DNA of 64,000 bases from JBBIRG01 sp964410965 (lineage in GTDB: Bacteria; CLD3; SB21; JBBIRG01). The position numbers and the translations under genes were made by a program. Positions 9,222 through 19,960 of the stretch are shown here, in pieces. Location: assembly GCA_964410965.1 (NCBI GenBank), contig CAYPIY010000003.1, positions 310,001-374,000 on the forward strand. Direction: 5' to 3'. Position 1 is the first letter of the stretch, and every line of letters begins with the position of its first letter. Below the pieces are notes generated by a model. That model ran no database searches. It worked only from the letters and a program-made list of their open reading frames with translations, and was not told the DNA's origin.

Positions 9222-11966
9222 ATGAAAATCCAGACACGGCTGTTCTATCTTCTTTCATCGGTAATTGCGCTGATCAGCATGATTTTTATCACGTTCTGGA
9301 TTATCGACAAAGACCGAACGGATCAGCTTGTGTTATCCAAAAAGCAGGAAAAAGCCCTTTTGCTGGAACGCTCCATGCTGCTGCTTCAGAAAACCATGGA
9401 TCTCTTTGTATATGATTATTCGTACTGGGATGAGATGCTGGAATTTTCAAATAATCCGGATACCGGATGGGCCTATGTGAATATTGACATGGTCCTGCCG
9501 AGCTTCAATGTTCAGGCGTCATGGGTGTTCAATGAGCAAAACATCCTGGTCTATTCCACGCAAAACGCCGGTGATTCATCATTGCTGAAATTTCCCGCGC
9601 CGGATTCCGCATGGAAAGATTTTCAAAAGAAGAATTACTTCACTCATTTTTATGTATGGACGGATACATTGATTCTGGAAATATTCGGCGCGCCGGTTCA
9701 GCCCAGCGATGACATCAGCCGCGTTTCGCCTCCCCGGGGAACCTTTTTTGCCGGCCGGCTTTGGAACCATGCATTCATCCGCCAGCTGGAAGACATCAAC
9801 AACACTTCGATCCGGATTGACAGGGACAGTGTTCCGGAAACACCCGGTGGGGACCCGGAGATTATTCATATCCATGATGTACTTACCGGCTGGGACGGTT
9901 CGGCCATAGCGGTTTTGCACGATGAGTTCAGGAGTACGGTAGTTTCGGAGATCATCCGGCTTTCGCATTTTCAGATCGGATTGCTGGTTCTGTTCGGTTT
10001 TATCATCGTCGTTCCGTTGCTGGTATTTGTGCGCACATGGATTCTTTCACCCCTGAAACATCTTTCGGAGGCGCTGATAAAAAGTGACCCGGCCTTTTTA
10101 TCCTCAACCCCGCACCGGTCCTTCGAATTTCAGCAGATTTCGCAATTGGTCAGCGATTTTTTCCGTCAGAAACAGGATCTGATCGGCCAGATCGAAACGC
10201 GCAAAAAAACCGAACGGGCGCTGAAAGAATCCGAGAATGAATATAAAAATCTTTTTGAGTTCGCGCACGACGCGATCATGGTGATCGACCGTGAGCATCT
10301 GACAATCCTGGCGGTCAATGAGGCCTGCGGGAAACTGTACAAGTACCCGAAAAACGAATTGCCCGGAAACCCGATCAGCCGGGTGTGGCCGAATGCTGAT
10401 GCTGTTCACCGCCTGCTCGGTGAAATCGACTCTTTACAGTCCGCCACGGGGTTTGAGGCCCGGCACCTTAACCGTGATCAAAAAGAAATCGTGGTGGAAA
10501 TCAACGCATGCCTGATCCAGTACCAGTCCCGTATGGCGCTCCTGTGCATCAACCGCGATATCACGGAACGCAATCTGATCCAGTCCCTTCACTTGTCGCA
10601 CAACATCCTGATGAGGATCCGTAATCTGGTTCTTGTATCCAACGCGCAGGGCCATATCATTTATGCGAACCACGCCGTGAAAGACCTTCTGGGTTATGAA
10701 CTGTCCGAAGTACTGGGAAACGGATGGTGGAACCTGACCCGGGACGGGGAGAACGGGAATGAGGAAAGAAAAAACATTCAGCAGGCTGCCGTTGACCGGA
10801 CAAAACTGCAAACCGCCCCGTACGAACGATGGATCAAAGACCGGTGGGGAAACCAGCGGTGTGTCATCTGGTCGGATTCCCCGGCGCCCGGTAACCTGGT
10901 GATCGGCGTGGGATATGACATTACCGACCGTATCCGGGCCCAGCGCGCGCTGGAAGCCAGTGAGCAGCGCTACCGGTTCCTGTTCGACCACATCCCGTTC
11001 CCGATGCTGATCTTCCAGGTCAGGACGTACGCGGTCATCGCCGTAAACCAGTCGGCACTGGATTTATTCGGTTTTACAAGAAAGGACTGGCCTTCCGCCG
11101 TAATGAAAGAATGGATTGAACAGCCGGCCGGCGCAGAAACAGATACGGAACAGACCGGCCGGCATCCGGACATAAAATTTTTCCGAAGGCCCGACGGTTC
11201 ACTGGTCGAGATTGAACTGCAGTATCACGATTTCCAGCTGGCCGACCACTGGTTCAGGCTGGCCATTTTGTTTGACCGGTCCCGGCGCGATAATACCGAA
11301 AAAGCCGACCTCCGGCTGCGCCTGCAGAAACATCACCTCAGCGGCGTGATCGAAGCGCTGGAAGATGAAAGACGGAGAATGGCAGGCGAACTTCATGACG
11401 GGCTTGGACAGATCCTTTCGGGCGCGAAACGGATCCTGGAAACTCTTTCTTCCGGGGATACCCCTGATGAGGACTTCGTAAACCGGATGGCTGTAGTCAG
11501 GCAGATGCTGGACAGCGCTCTTGCGGAAACGAAAACCATCGCTTTCAACCTGCTGCCAAGGACCCTGGAGGATTACGGGCTTTTTACGGCCATCGAAAAC
11601 CTGCTCCGGCAGCTGTTCGGCCATACGGCCATCCGTGTGAATTTCCAGACGCACGACTTGCAGGAACGAATGCCGTATCACAAGGAACTGGCGCTGTACC
11701 GGATCGTTCAGGAAGCCCTGAACAACATCACCAGGCATGCGGAGGCGACTGAAGTGTCCGTCCAGTTCGTGGGATATGAGTCGGTCATTATCCTGACGAT
11801 TGAGGACAACGGCAGGGGTTTTGACGCCGGTTTGTCCTATGCCGGCATGGGTTTGCGGAGCATAAAAGATCGTGTTGCTTATTTGGACGGAAATCTGCAT
11901 ATTGACAGCATGCAAGGAAAAGGAACGTCTTTGATTATTGAAATACCAAAACGCGGGGAAACATGA
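9222..11966 (+). CDS. Membrane sensor histidine kinase (CHASE4, PAS repeats, HisKA_3)
   Basis: 914 residues. A first membrane helix at about 5-25 and a second near 248-270 flank a periplasmic CHASE4-type sensor with the YDYSYWDEM motif. A HAMP-like linker leads into three PAS domains (about 345-455, 462-575, 580-690). The dimerisation/phosphoacceptor helix of the NarX type reads RRRMAGELHDGLGQ near residue 720, and the ATPase domain at about 805-911 shows ALNNITRHA (N box) and DNGRGF (G box). HisKA_3 kinases phosphorylate NarL-type regulators, and such a gene overlaps this stop codon by four bases (ATGA), so the two form an operon and a signalling pair. The ligand is unknown. Confidence 0.92.
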   Translation: MKIQTRLFYLLSSVIALISMIFITFWIIDKDRTDQLVLSKKQEKALLLERSMLLLQKTMDLFVYDYSYWDEMLEFSNNPDTGWAYVNIDMVLPSFNVQASWVFNEQNILVYSTQNAGDSSLLKFPAPDSAWKDFQKKNYFTHFYVWTDTLILEIFGAPVQPSDDISRVSPPRGTFFAGRLWNHAFIRQLEDINNTSIRIDRDSVPETPGGDPEIIHIHDVLTGWDGSAIAVLHDEFRSTVVSEIIRLSHFQIGLLVLFGFIIVVPLLVFVRTWILSPLKHLSEALIKSDPAFLSSTPHRSFEFQQISQLVSDFFRQKQDLIGQIETRKKTERALKESENEYKNLFEFAHDAIMVIDREHLTILAVNEACGKLYKYPKNELPGNPISRVWPNADAVHRLLGEIDSLQSATGFEARHLNRDQKEIVVEINACLIQYQSRMALLCINRDITERNLIQSLHLSHNILMRIRNLVLVSNAQGHIIYANHAVKDLLGYELSEVLGNGWWNLTRDGENGNEERKNIQQAAVDRTKLQTAPYERWIKDRWGNQRCVIWSDSPAPGNLVIGVGYDITDRIRAQRALEASEQRYRFLFDHIPFPMLIFQVRTYAVIAVNQSALDLFGFTRKDWPSAVMKEWIEQPAGAETDTEQTGRHPDIKFFRRPDGSLVEIELQYHDFQLADHWFRLAILFDRSRRDNTEKADLRLRLQKHHLSGVIEALEDERRRMAGELHDGLGQILSGAKRILETLSSGDTPDEDFVNRMAVVRQMLDSALAETKTIAFNLLPRTLEDYGLFTAIENLLRQLFGHTAIRVNFQTHDLQERMPYHKELALYRIVQEALNNITRHAEATEVSVQFVGYESVIILTIEDNGRGFDAGLSYAGMGLRSIKDRVAYLDGNLHIDSMQGKGTSLIIEIPKRGET

Positions 11967-12631
11967 ACCAGAAAATAACGATTCTCATAGTTGATGATCA
12001 TCCGGTGGTCCGGGATGGGTTAAAACTTTTATTGGGTAAGCAGCATGATTTTGCAGTCGTGGGTGAAGCGTCGGACGGATCCGACGCCGTGGCCAAAACG
12101 AGACTTTTCAAGCCGATCATTGTCCTGATGGATGTTTCCATGCCCGGGATGAACGGTGTGGAAGCGACCGCCCAGATTATACAGAAATTCCAGTACACCA
12201 AGGTCATCGCGCTGACGATGATCGAGGAATCCGGGTATGTCGGCAAAATGATCGAGGCCGGCGCCAGCGGGTACCTGCTGAAAGATACCAGCGGCGAGGA
12301 AATCGTCCGAGCCATCCGCCGTGTCGCGCAGGGCGAAACCTATTTCAGCCAGAAAGCCTATGAAATGATCGGACAGTACATGTCCAAGTCCGCCACTGCC
12401 GCGGCTCCTGCAGAAGACCGGCTGGATACGCTCACCAAAAGAGAGAGGGAAGTTCTCAAAATGATCTCAAACGGCATGACCTCCCAGGATATCGCCAAGC
12501 AGCTTTTTCTCAGCCCGCGTACAATCGAAACTCACCGCGCGAACCTGATGCATAAACTGAACATTCATTCCACCGCTGGACTGATCCGGTACGCCTTTGA
12601 ACATAATCTTACCAATACAGAAGAGCCATAA
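11963..12631 (+). CDS. NarL/FixJ-family response regulator
   Basis: 222 residues. N-terminal receiver domain with the acidic pair at 'VDDHP', phosphoacceptor Asp in 'VLMDVSMPG' near residue 56, the Thr switch in 'ALTM' and Lys in 'LLKD'. A C-terminal LuxR-type helix-turn-helix begins 'LTKREREVLKMI' near 155 with the recognition helix in 'SPRTIETHRANL'. The start ATG overlaps the kinase stop (ATGA), so translation is coupled. It should be phosphorylated by the upstream kinase and bind DNA. The next gene downstream encodes the giant secreted protein, a possible target; that is inference from position only. Confidence 0.94.
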   Translation: MNQKITILIVDDHPVVRDGLKLLLGKQHDFAVVGEASDGSDAVAKTRLFKPIIVLMDVSMPGMNGVEATAQIIQKFQYTKVIALTMIEESGYVGKMIEAGASGYLLKDTSGEEIVRAIRRVAQGETYFSQKAYEMIGQYMSKSATAAAPAEDRLDTLTKREREVLKMISNGMTSQDIAKQLFLSPRTIETHRANLMHKLNIHSTAGLIRYAFEHNLTNTEEP

Positions 12632-12701
12632 GAATCTACTAAGTACTAGTAATTATAATCAGTTAAAAATAAAATAAGTACATCGTTGTATTGAATTTAT
12701 G

Positions 12702-12726
12702 AGCATGATTTGTTTATCATGCTTTT
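12702..12726 (+). terminator. Hairpin terminator after the two-component pair
   Basis: AGCATGAT and ATCATGCT pair perfectly (8 bp) around a six-base loop and run into TTTT. It sits 70 bases after the regulator stop. The rest of 12632-12898 is A+T rich and must also hold the promoter of the giant secreted protein; no clear TAnnTTTG box was found there. Confidence 0.5.
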
Positions 12727-12898
12727 ACATAATTGTGCAAAGGGGTGCTTGAGAAATCTCAACGCGTTCTTTGACCATTATAGTTGTGACATTGTATATC
12801 ATATAAAAGATATTTACAGTTTTTTCCGGAATGTACAACGCAACAATCAGTTATAACAGAATAAAAAAAAATATAACATATAAAAACCAAGGAAAGCG

Positions 12899-15800
12899 AT
12901 GAACACAAGACACTACGGAAAGACAGCTCTGACAGTCCTGTTTTTGCTTTTGTGTACGGGACTTGCATTTTCACAGACGCTCACATCCGTCACCGTTTCC
13001 CCTTCCACGACGAATACGGCAGGAAAATATACGATCACAGGAACGCTTCTGAATAACGCCGCCGCGGACATTGATGCGAACCTGGACAGCATCATTATTG
13101 TTTTCAATGACAGCACAACCGTTCCTGAAACCATTGATCCCACAAAAGTGACTGTAAACAATACAGCTTCCAATGCCGTGGATGTAAGCGGAACCGAACA
13201 CAGGAGGGTCGCGATCCTTTCTCCGGTCAATATCAAAAAAAACGGCGGAACCCCGGGGCAGTTTACGATCGTGTTCAGTTCATCGGTTCCCATCACAAAT
13301 CCCGTTTATCCGGCAACCTACCGGGTCAGTTTTTTTACGTCCAAAACACGCACGCCCGTGATTCATTCTCCGCTGTATACCATTACATCATCATCTTCGA
13401 ATATCCTCAGTCTGGGCGTAACCCCGAATCCCTCGGTTGAAACCCTGCCGGCAAGTTATACAGTGAGCTTTAACACCGGGTCGGGCGGCGCCCTGACCGC
13501 CTCCAGCACCATTACGCTTGCTTTTCCGCTCGCAACTACGATACCGGACGGGGCCCTGGCCGGTGTGACCGTAAACGGAACGCCGGCATCCGCGACCGCT
13601 CTTTCAGATACCGTGATTATCTACTGCCCGGTCGGTGTCGCAGCGGGCAATTCGGTCACCATCCAGTTCGGGATCGGAAGCGGCATTATCAACCCCACTT
13701 TCGGGACATACACGCTATGGGCCAGAACAAGCTCTGAAACCGCATGGGTGCCCTCGGCGGAATATTACATTACAACCTCCACTCAAATGTCCATCACGGC
13801 CGTTACCGTAACGCCGTCTACCGTTAATGCGACAGCGGGATATTCCCTGGAATTTTATACCAGCTCGACCGGCGCCATGACCGCTTATAACGATTCGATC
13901 ATATTCGTTTTCTCCCAAAACACGTACATCCCCGATGAAATCACGGCGTCCCTCATCACCATCACCAGCGGCGGTTACAGCGACGCGGCCGGGGCAGTGA
14001 TCATCCGGAACAAAAACAAAGCCGATGAAGACACGTTAATCCTGGTCGTACCGATCAATATCAGCAACTCGTCCTCGGTCGGCATCACCATATCCTCCGG
14101 CGCAGGAATCCTGAATCCCTCCGTTCTTGGCAATTACTATGTTTCGCTTAAAACCACCAAGGATACGACGCCCGTCAACTCAAGCGCGTATGCCATCACA
14201 AACTCGACTACCAAGGTTTCCTCAGCGTTCGTAACGCCGACACGGACCGCGATCAATGTCCGCTCCCCTTATCAATTTGAATTTAACCTGGGCGCCCAGG
14301 GAAGGCTTAAACCCGATGCCAGCACGATATCAATTGATTTCGACGACAGATATCTCCTGGACACCATACGGAGCAATTATGATTCCACATACATCTCAGT
14401 CGGGGGAGGATCGTATGTCTGGGTGGATACGGGTAATATCAATGCTACCAACACCACAAAGACGCTCCGGCTTACGGTACCGGCCAGTGTATATACAAAT
14501 AACGGCGATAAAATCGTCCTGATATTGAAAAGAAAAATCGGCTCACAGCCTATCCTCAATCCGGGAATTGCCGGAAGTTACGTTGTCGATATTTTTACAA
14601 GCGTCGAAAGTACTCCGGTCACCTCGCAATCCTATTACATTGGCGGTACGGCCATAACCCTTAACAGCATCAGTTTATCCAGCTATGGAGTCAATCAGAC
14701 GGTCCGGGATTCCTTCAGCATATCCGGCGCGCAAATGTTAAAATCCCCAGATAATGACTGGATATCCTTTGTTTTTCCAGATAGTACATTACTGACACCG
14801 TCAAGAATTACACCGACCAACACAAAAATAAACGGGGCGAATACAAAATCAGTTCAGGTTGCCCTGGCAACCCGAACGGTTACACTTTATGCGAACGCAA
14901 ATGTAACGCCCACGTCGGTCGTATTTGTCGACTCCGGGGGCATCAGGAATCCTCCGGTTCCCAGCAGCACGTATTACAAAACAACCGTAAGGACCAGTTT
15001 AGATCTGCAGCCGGTCATATCCTCACCTTATGCAATCACGGGCAACAACACGTCGGTTACTGCTGTAACCGCAACGGCAAATCCTTCGGTCATAAACGCT
15101 TACAGTTCGGTTTATACCTTCAACATGAGGACAACCACCGTTGGGCGTCTGGTAGGCGGAACGCCGGCGGGTTCAAGTTACATTGATATCACATTCGGCT
15201 ACAGAACGAGAATACCTTCCTTTATCACGCCGTCCAGCGTTAAGATCAGCGGACAGGCATGCGAAACGGTCAGTGTCCTGGCAAGCGGGGACAGCGGAAA
15301 AGTCAGGGTATATCTCCCGAACGGCCTTGTCATCGGGAATAGCACGACTTTCGCGGTTGTGTTTGATTCGTCAGCCCGGCTGGACAACCGGAATCCCGAG
15401 GGCACAAGCACTGTAAGTGTTAAAACCAGTTCTGATACTTTATCCGTTTCGGCCAATTACACGCTGACCCTGACACAGGCGTTATCCATTACCTCAGTTA
15501 CGCCCACTCCCTCAACCGTAAATGCGAAAGCGGGCTATTCGGTTAAATTCACGACCGGTTCGTCCGGTGCGCTGGTCCAGGGTGACACTATTTACATTCT
15601 CTTCCCAAGTAACACCTATGTCCCGCCGACTTTAAGTAAAACCGACATTACAGTTAACGGACTAAATCCGTTATTCAACCCTGTTGTTGTAGGAGATTCA
15701 TTAAAACTTACTGTCCCCCAGGCCGGGGGCATCGGTAACTTAACCAGCGTGACGGTTTTGATTAATTCTACGGGGGGATTGCTGAATCCCACTCTTGTGG

Positions 15801-17776
15801 CGTCAAATTATACAATTAAATTAAGAACTAAATCGGAACCGGTTTTGGTGACATCGCCGACTTACAGTATATCCGTAGCATCTTCAACCGTTACCCAAGC
15901 AGTTGTCACCGTTTTAGACCCAAGAACAAATGTCACGTCTCCCTATATTTTTGAATTTAATGTGGGAGAATTTGGACGGCTTATTCCGGGTTCTAGTACG
16001 ATAACAATTAACCTTCCCCATTCAGATTACCTTGGAAGAATTAGTTTAATAAAATCGAATTATGACAGCACTTATATTACTGTTAATGGTACGACGACCG
16101 TTAAAGTGGATACAACTAATTTTTCGTTAGCTTCAAGAATTATAACCATTACGGTTCCTAGCTCTTTAATTATTTTGAATAATGCTCAGTTGAAGATAGA
16201 CATAAGAAACAAAGGAGCTATTAATCCGATTACAAATCCAGTTAATCAACAAAGTTATATTGCGAACATAAAGACAAGTGTTGAAAATTCATATGTGGCT
16301 TCATACCCATATTCAATAACAAATACACCGGCTGTATCAGATATTCGGGTCATGGTTAATCCTGATACAGTTAACGCTCCCTCAAATGACACGATCCGGT
16401 TTACCCTTCATACTACTGGCAGTAATTTGGTTGCTAATAATAGCACTATAACTATTACTTTTCCAAACAATACATATATTCCACCTGTTATACCTGTATC
16501 TTCTGTTCAAATCGCCACTCAAGTAAATAATAACTTTGCAAATGCCTATGCTGTTTCAACCAACCCTAGTCAAAGAACCATTACCATTACAACGCCTAGC
16601 AATGCTAATAATGGCGATTCCGTTAGAGTTGCAATTCTGTCATCGGCTAATCTGCAAAATCCATCAATTTATGGGAACTATACGCTATTGATCAAAACTA
16701 ATAAACAACCTGCTAATGGCACAAGTGAACCCTATACCCTGGTTCCCACTACAACAACCATCTCATTCGATTCTTTGACAATCATACCCAATTACCCGGG
16801 TTCAACCGGCCTGTACAAGTGGTATGTAAAAACAGGCACACGCGGTCGTCTGCTTTCCGGTTCGAGTACGATTACAATGATCTTTCCTTATGATGCGGTT
16901 TTTACACAGGGCGTCCCGGCTACTTCCAAAGTTACGATCAATTCAGTGAACCCCTCCAGTCTCTCATTGATTGAAGGATCAGGAACCAACCCGGATACAC
17001 TGATCGCCACAGTACCGAATTCGGTCACAATCGGAAATCTGGCCAGCGTAACTGTCATTATTGATTCTTCTGCAGGCATACAGAATGTTTCATCTACGGC
17101 GTTTAAATCATATAAGATATATACCAGTGTGGAACCTTACGCGGACAGCATCGACGTTTCCCTTCCCGTAGTCCTCGCTTATTTCCGAACCGTACAGAAC
17201 GACGAATCCGTAACCCTGAACTGGCGGACGGAAAGCGAGGTTGATAACGCGTACTGGCTTGTCCAGAAATCCGAAGCGGATGACCCAGACACCGAATTGT
17301 CATCGCTGAAATATTCAACGGTCTCGACGCTGAAGGGACAAGGCACGACCACTTCGGCCACTGATTATGTCTGGACGGATTCTGATATCCTGCCGGACCG
17401 AACCTATGTGTACCGCATCGTCGATATCGCCTATGACGGAACGATGACATATCACGAACCTCAGAAAGTCACTATCGCCGGACCGAAGAAATTTACCCTG
17501 TACCAGAATTACCCGAATCCCTTTAATCCGGCTACTTCCGTTAAATACCAGATTCCGTACGAATCGAAAGTCACCCTTACAATCTACAACGCTCTGGGGC
17601 AAAAAGTGACAGAACTTGTCGACCGGAACCAGACCCAGGGTTTCTATACCGTCAGATGGAACGGCAGAAATGACCGGCAGTCCGCAGTTGCGAGCGGTTT
17701 GTATATCTGCAGAATCAAGGCCAAACCGCTGAACGGGAAAAAAACCTGGACGGCCTCCAAAAGATGCTCCTTCTGA
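12899..17776 (+). CDS. Giant modular secreted protein with type IX/FlgD-like C-terminal tail
   Basis: 1,625 residues. A signal peptide (ending near LAFSQ) is followed by about ten beta-rich modules of 140-155 residues. Module starts look alike ('ITAVTVTPSTVNA', 'ITSVTPTPSTVNA', 'VSDIRVMVNP') and carry Thr/Ser/Asn-rich strands, 'INPTF/LNPS' turns and 'YTIxxxT' ends. Modules 3-4 resemble 7-8 most closely. After them comes a fibronectin-III-like stretch from about 1420 ('VVLAYFRTVQ', 'VTLNWRTESE'), then a FlgD-like sorting tail with YQNYPNPFNP, known from type IX cargo and related FCB surface proteins. It is probably displayed on the surface or released, possibly adhesive. From about 15,590 to 16,770 the DNA turns markedly A+T rich while the frame stays intact. 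A preceding two-component operon could regulate it, which is only positional inference. Confidence 0.85.
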   Translation: MNTRHYGKTALTVLFLLLCTGLAFSQTLTSVTVSPSTTNTAGKYTITGTLLNNAAADIDANLDSIIIVFNDSTTVPETIDPTKVTVNNTASNAVDVSGTEHRRVAILSPVNIKKNGGTPGQFTIVFSSSVPITNPVYPATYRVSFFTSKTRTPVIHSPLYTITSSSSNILSLGVTPNPSVETLPASYTVSFNTGSGGALTASSTITLAFPLATTIPDGALAGVTVNGTPASATALSDTVIIYCPVGVAAGNSVTIQFGIGSGIINPTFGTYTLWARTSSETAWVPSAEYYITTSTQMSITAVTVTPSTVNATAGYSLEFYTSSTGAMTAYNDSIIFVFSQNTYIPDEITASLITITSGGYSDAAGAVIIRNKNKADEDTLILVVPINISNSSSVGITISSGAGILNPSVLGNYYVSLKTTKDTTPVNSSAYAITNSTTKVSSAFVTPTRTAINVRSPYQFEFNLGAQGRLKPDASTISIDFDDRYLLDTIRSNYDSTYISVGGGSYVWVDTGNINATNTTKTLRLTVPASVYTNNGDKIVLILKRKIGSQPILNPGIAGSYVVDIFTSVESTPVTSQSYYIGGTAITLNSISLSSYGVNQTVRDSFSISGAQMLKSPDNDWISFVFPDSTLLTPSRITPTNTKINGANTKSVQVALATRTVTLYANANVTPTSVVFVDSGGIRNPPVPSSTYYKTTVRTSLDLQPVISSPYAITGNNTSVTAVTATANPSVINAYSSVYTFNMRTTTVGRLVGGTPAGSSYIDITFGYRTRIPSFITPSSVKISGQACETVSVLASGDSGKVRVYLPNGLVIGNSTTFAVVFDSSARLDNRNPEGTSTVSVKTSSDTLSVSANYTLTLTQALSITSVTPTPSTVNAKAGYSVKFTTGSSGALVQGDTIYILFPSNTYVPPTLSKTDITVNGLNPLFNPVVVGDSLKLTVPQAGGIGNLTSVTVLINSTGGLLNPTLVASNYTIKLRTKSEPVLVTSPTYSISVASSTVTQAVVTVLDPRTNVTSPYIFEFNVGEFGRLIPGSSTITINLPHSDYLGRISLIKSNYDSTYITVNGTTTVKVDTTNFSLASRIITITVPSSLIILNNAQLKIDIRNKGAINPITNPVNQQSYIANIKTSVENSYVASYPYSITNTPAVSDIRVMVNPDTVNAPSNDTIRFTLHTTGSNLVANNSTITITFPNNTYIPPVIPVSSVQIATQVNNNFANAYAVSTNPSQRTITITTPSNANNGDSVRVAILSSANLQNPSIYGNYTLLIKTNKQPANGTSEPYTLVPTTTTISFDSLTIIPNYPGSTGLYKWYVKTGTRGRLLSGSSTITMIFPYDAVFTQGVPATSKVTINSVNPSSLSLIEGSGTNPDTLIATVPNSVTIGNLASVTVIIDSSAGIQNVSSTAFKSYKIYTSVEPYADSIDVSLPVVLAYFRTVQNDESVTLNWRTESEVDNAYWLVQKSEADDPDTELSSLKYSTVSTLKGQGTTTSATDYVWTDSDILPDRTYVYRIVDIAYDGTMTYHEPQKVTIAGPKKFTLYQNYPNPFNPATSVKYQIPYESKVTLTIYNALGQKVTELVDRNQTQGFYTVRWNGRNDRQSAVASGLYICRIKAKPLNGKKTWTASKRCSF

Positions 17777-17803
17777 AATAAGCATACAGAATCCGGCTTT
17801 TCC

Positions 17804-17838
17804 AAAACCTCCTGATCCTCATCGGGAGGTTTTTCTGT
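17804..17838 (+). terminator. Rho-independent terminator after the giant protein gene
   Basis: AAAACCTCC (17804-17812) pairs with GGAGGTTTT (17825-17833) and is followed by further T residues. It lies 28 bases after the stop codon. Confidence 0.85.
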
Positions 17839-17917
17839 TTTTATTCACGAATGGCCAAAACACCATTGCGATTGACCGCGCATACAGATATATTATTGAT
17901 CAAATTCAGGATAAGCC

Positions 17918-19939
17918 ATGCAGCAAAAAGAGAATCCATTTAAGTTAGTCAGTTCCTTCAGCCCCGGGGGCGATCAGAAAAAGGCCATCGAATTATTAGA
18001 GGACGGACTGAACAATGGGCTGAAACACCAGACCCTGCTGGGAGTGACCGGTTCAGGAAAGACATTCACGATGGCGAATTTGATAGCGGCGTATAACAAG
18101 CCTACACTGATCATTTCCCATAACAAAACCCTGGCCGCGCAGCTGTACGGCGAATTCAAACAGTTTTTTCCAGAAAACGCCGTGGAGTTTTTTATCAGTT
18201 ATTACGATTATTACCAGCCGGAAGCCTACGTTCCCTCGACCGATACGTTCATTGAAAAAGATTCGTCGATCAACGATGAAATAGAAAAACTGCGGCTGAA
18301 GGCCACCAGTTCACTGCTGGAACGGCGCGACGTGATCATCATCGCTTCGGTAAGCTGCATCTACGGTATCGGTTCGCCGGAAGATTATAAAGACATGCTG
18401 CTGATCCTTGAAAAAGGCCAGATGATCCGCCGGCAGGTCATTCTGGAAAAACTCGTTGCAATCCAGTACAACCGGAATGACATTGATTTCAAGCGCGGCA
18501 CCTTCCGCGTTCGCGGCGACATCGTGGACGTTTACCCGGCGTATGACGATTATGTCATCCGGATCGAACTATTCGGTGATGAAATTGACCAGATCAGTTA
18601 CCTCGAACCCGTGACAAATAAAATCCAGGCCAAACCGCCGTCCACTATTATTTTTCCGGCGACTCATTTTGTGACGACCGAGCAGAAACTTCACCAGGCG
18701 ATCCTGCGGATCCAGGCGGAGCTTGAGGAAAGACTGAATGTTCTCCGTCCCGCGGGAAAACTGCTGGAAGCCCAGCGGCTGGAGCAGCGCACAAAGTACG
18801 ACATCGAGATGATGCTGGAACTGGGCTATTGCTCCGGCATCGAGAATTACTCACGCCATATCGCCGGCCGGAACGAGGGCGAACGGCCCGCGTGCCTGAT
18901 CGATTTTTTCCCGAAGGATTATCTCCTGTTCATCGACGAATCCCACGCGACGCTTCCCCAGCTCCGCGCTATGTACAACGGCGACCGGGCCAGGAAAACC
19001 ACGCTCGTCGAATACGGATTCCGACTGCCGTCGGCGCTGGATAACCGTCCGCTGAAATTTGAGGAATTCGAGTCGATGATCAACCGCGTGATTTTTGTGA
19101 GCGCGACGCCGGGCGCTTATGAACTCGAAAAATGCGGCGGGCTCGTCACCGAACAGATCATCCGTCCGACAGGATTGCTCGATCCCGAAATCGAAGTCAG
19201 GCCGGTGAAAAATCAAATTGATGACCTGATCCACGAAATTAGGGAACGGGTCCGGAACGAAGAACGCGTGCTGGTCACGACGCTGACCAAGCGCATGGCT
19301 GAAGACCTTACGGAATACCTCGCGAATCTAAAGATCCGCGTCCGGTATCTCCATTCTGAGATTGACGCGCTGGAACGTGTGAACATTCTCCGCGACCTGC
19401 GGCTGGCCCAGTTCGACGTGCTCGTCGGCATCAATCTTCTCCGGGAGGGACTGGACCTTCCGGAAGTATCCCTCGTGGCCATCCTCGACGCCGACAAGGA
19501 AGGATTCCTCCGAAGCGAGCGGTCACTCATGCAGACCGCGGGCCGCGCCGCACGTAATGTGAACGGAAAAGTCATCTTCTACGCCGACCAGATCACCGAA
19601 TCCATGAAAACCGTCATCGAGGAAACCCTGCGCCGCCGCGAGATCCAGGTCCGGCACAACGAGAAATATCAGATTACCCCGAAAACCATCGTGAAATCGC
19701 GGGATGAGATTTTGCAGGCTACTTCAGTGGCGGACCATTATGTATACGAGACCGAACAGATGGAACTGGCTTTCGCGGCCGAACCAGTACCCGATTTCGG
19801 AGTCATGCTTTCCACAGAAGACAGACAAAACATGATCTGCGAACTTAAAAATAAAATGAAGGAAGCGGTCCGGAAACTGGAATTCGAAAAAGCGGCGGTT
19901 TTCCGGGACCAGATCGAAGCTCTCGAGAAAAAGGCATAA
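17918..19939 (+). CDS. uvrB: Excinuclease ABC subunit B
   Basis: 673 residues, the normal length for UvrB, the DNA-unwinding and damage-verification subunit of nucleotide excision repair that works with UvrA and UvrC. Walker A GVTGSGKT is at 42-49. The beta-hairpin region reads [10 protein letters not shown] near 95. Helicase motifs include 'DESHATLPQ', 'VSATPG', '[12 protein letters not shown]' and 'QTAGRAARN'. The C-terminal UVR motif ('[21 protein letters not shown]') that contacts UvrC is present. The gene stands alone, with a terminator upstream and a TPR lipoprotein gene 21 bases downstream. No uvrA or uvrC is in the window. Confidence 0.97.
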   Translation: MQQKENPFKLVSSFSPGGDQKKAIELLEDGLNNGLKHQTLLGVTGSGKTFTMANLIAAYNKPTLIISHNKTLAAQLYGEFKQFFPENAVEFFISYYDYYQPEAYVPSTDTFIEKDSSINDEIEKLRLKATSSLLERRDVIIIASVSCIYGIGSPEDYKDMLLILEKGQMIRRQVILEKLVAIQYNRNDIDFKRGTFRVRGDIVDVYPAYDDYVIRIELFGDEIDQISYLEPVTNKIQAKPPSTIIFPATHFVTTEQKLHQAILRIQAELEERLNVLRPAGKLLEAQRLEQRTKYDIEMMLELGYCSGIENYSRHIAGRNEGERPACLIDFFPKDYLLFIDESHATLPQLRAMYNGDRARKTTLVEYGFRLPSALDNRPLKFEEFESMINRVIFVSATPGAYELEKCGGLVTEQIIRPTGLLDPEIEVRPVKNQIDDLIHEIRERVRNEERVLVTTLTKRMAEDLTEYLANLKIRVRYLHSEIDALERVNILRDLRLAQFDVLVGINLLREGLDLPEVSLVAILDADKEGFLRSERSLMQTAGRAARNVNGKVIFYADQITESMKTVIEETLRRREIQVRHNEKYQITPKTIVKSRDEILQATSVADHYVYETEQMELAFAAEPVPDFGVMLSTEDRQNMICELKNKMKEAVRKLEFEKAAVFRDQIEALEKKA

Positions 19940-19960
19940 ACCAGCAAGAATGGATTCAGA

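Noticed and set aside
15590..16770. Insertion sequence or phage piece inside the giant gene, suggested by its A+T content
   Set aside because: The reading frame is unbroken, no transposase or terminal repeat is present, and the block encodes the same module type as its flanks.
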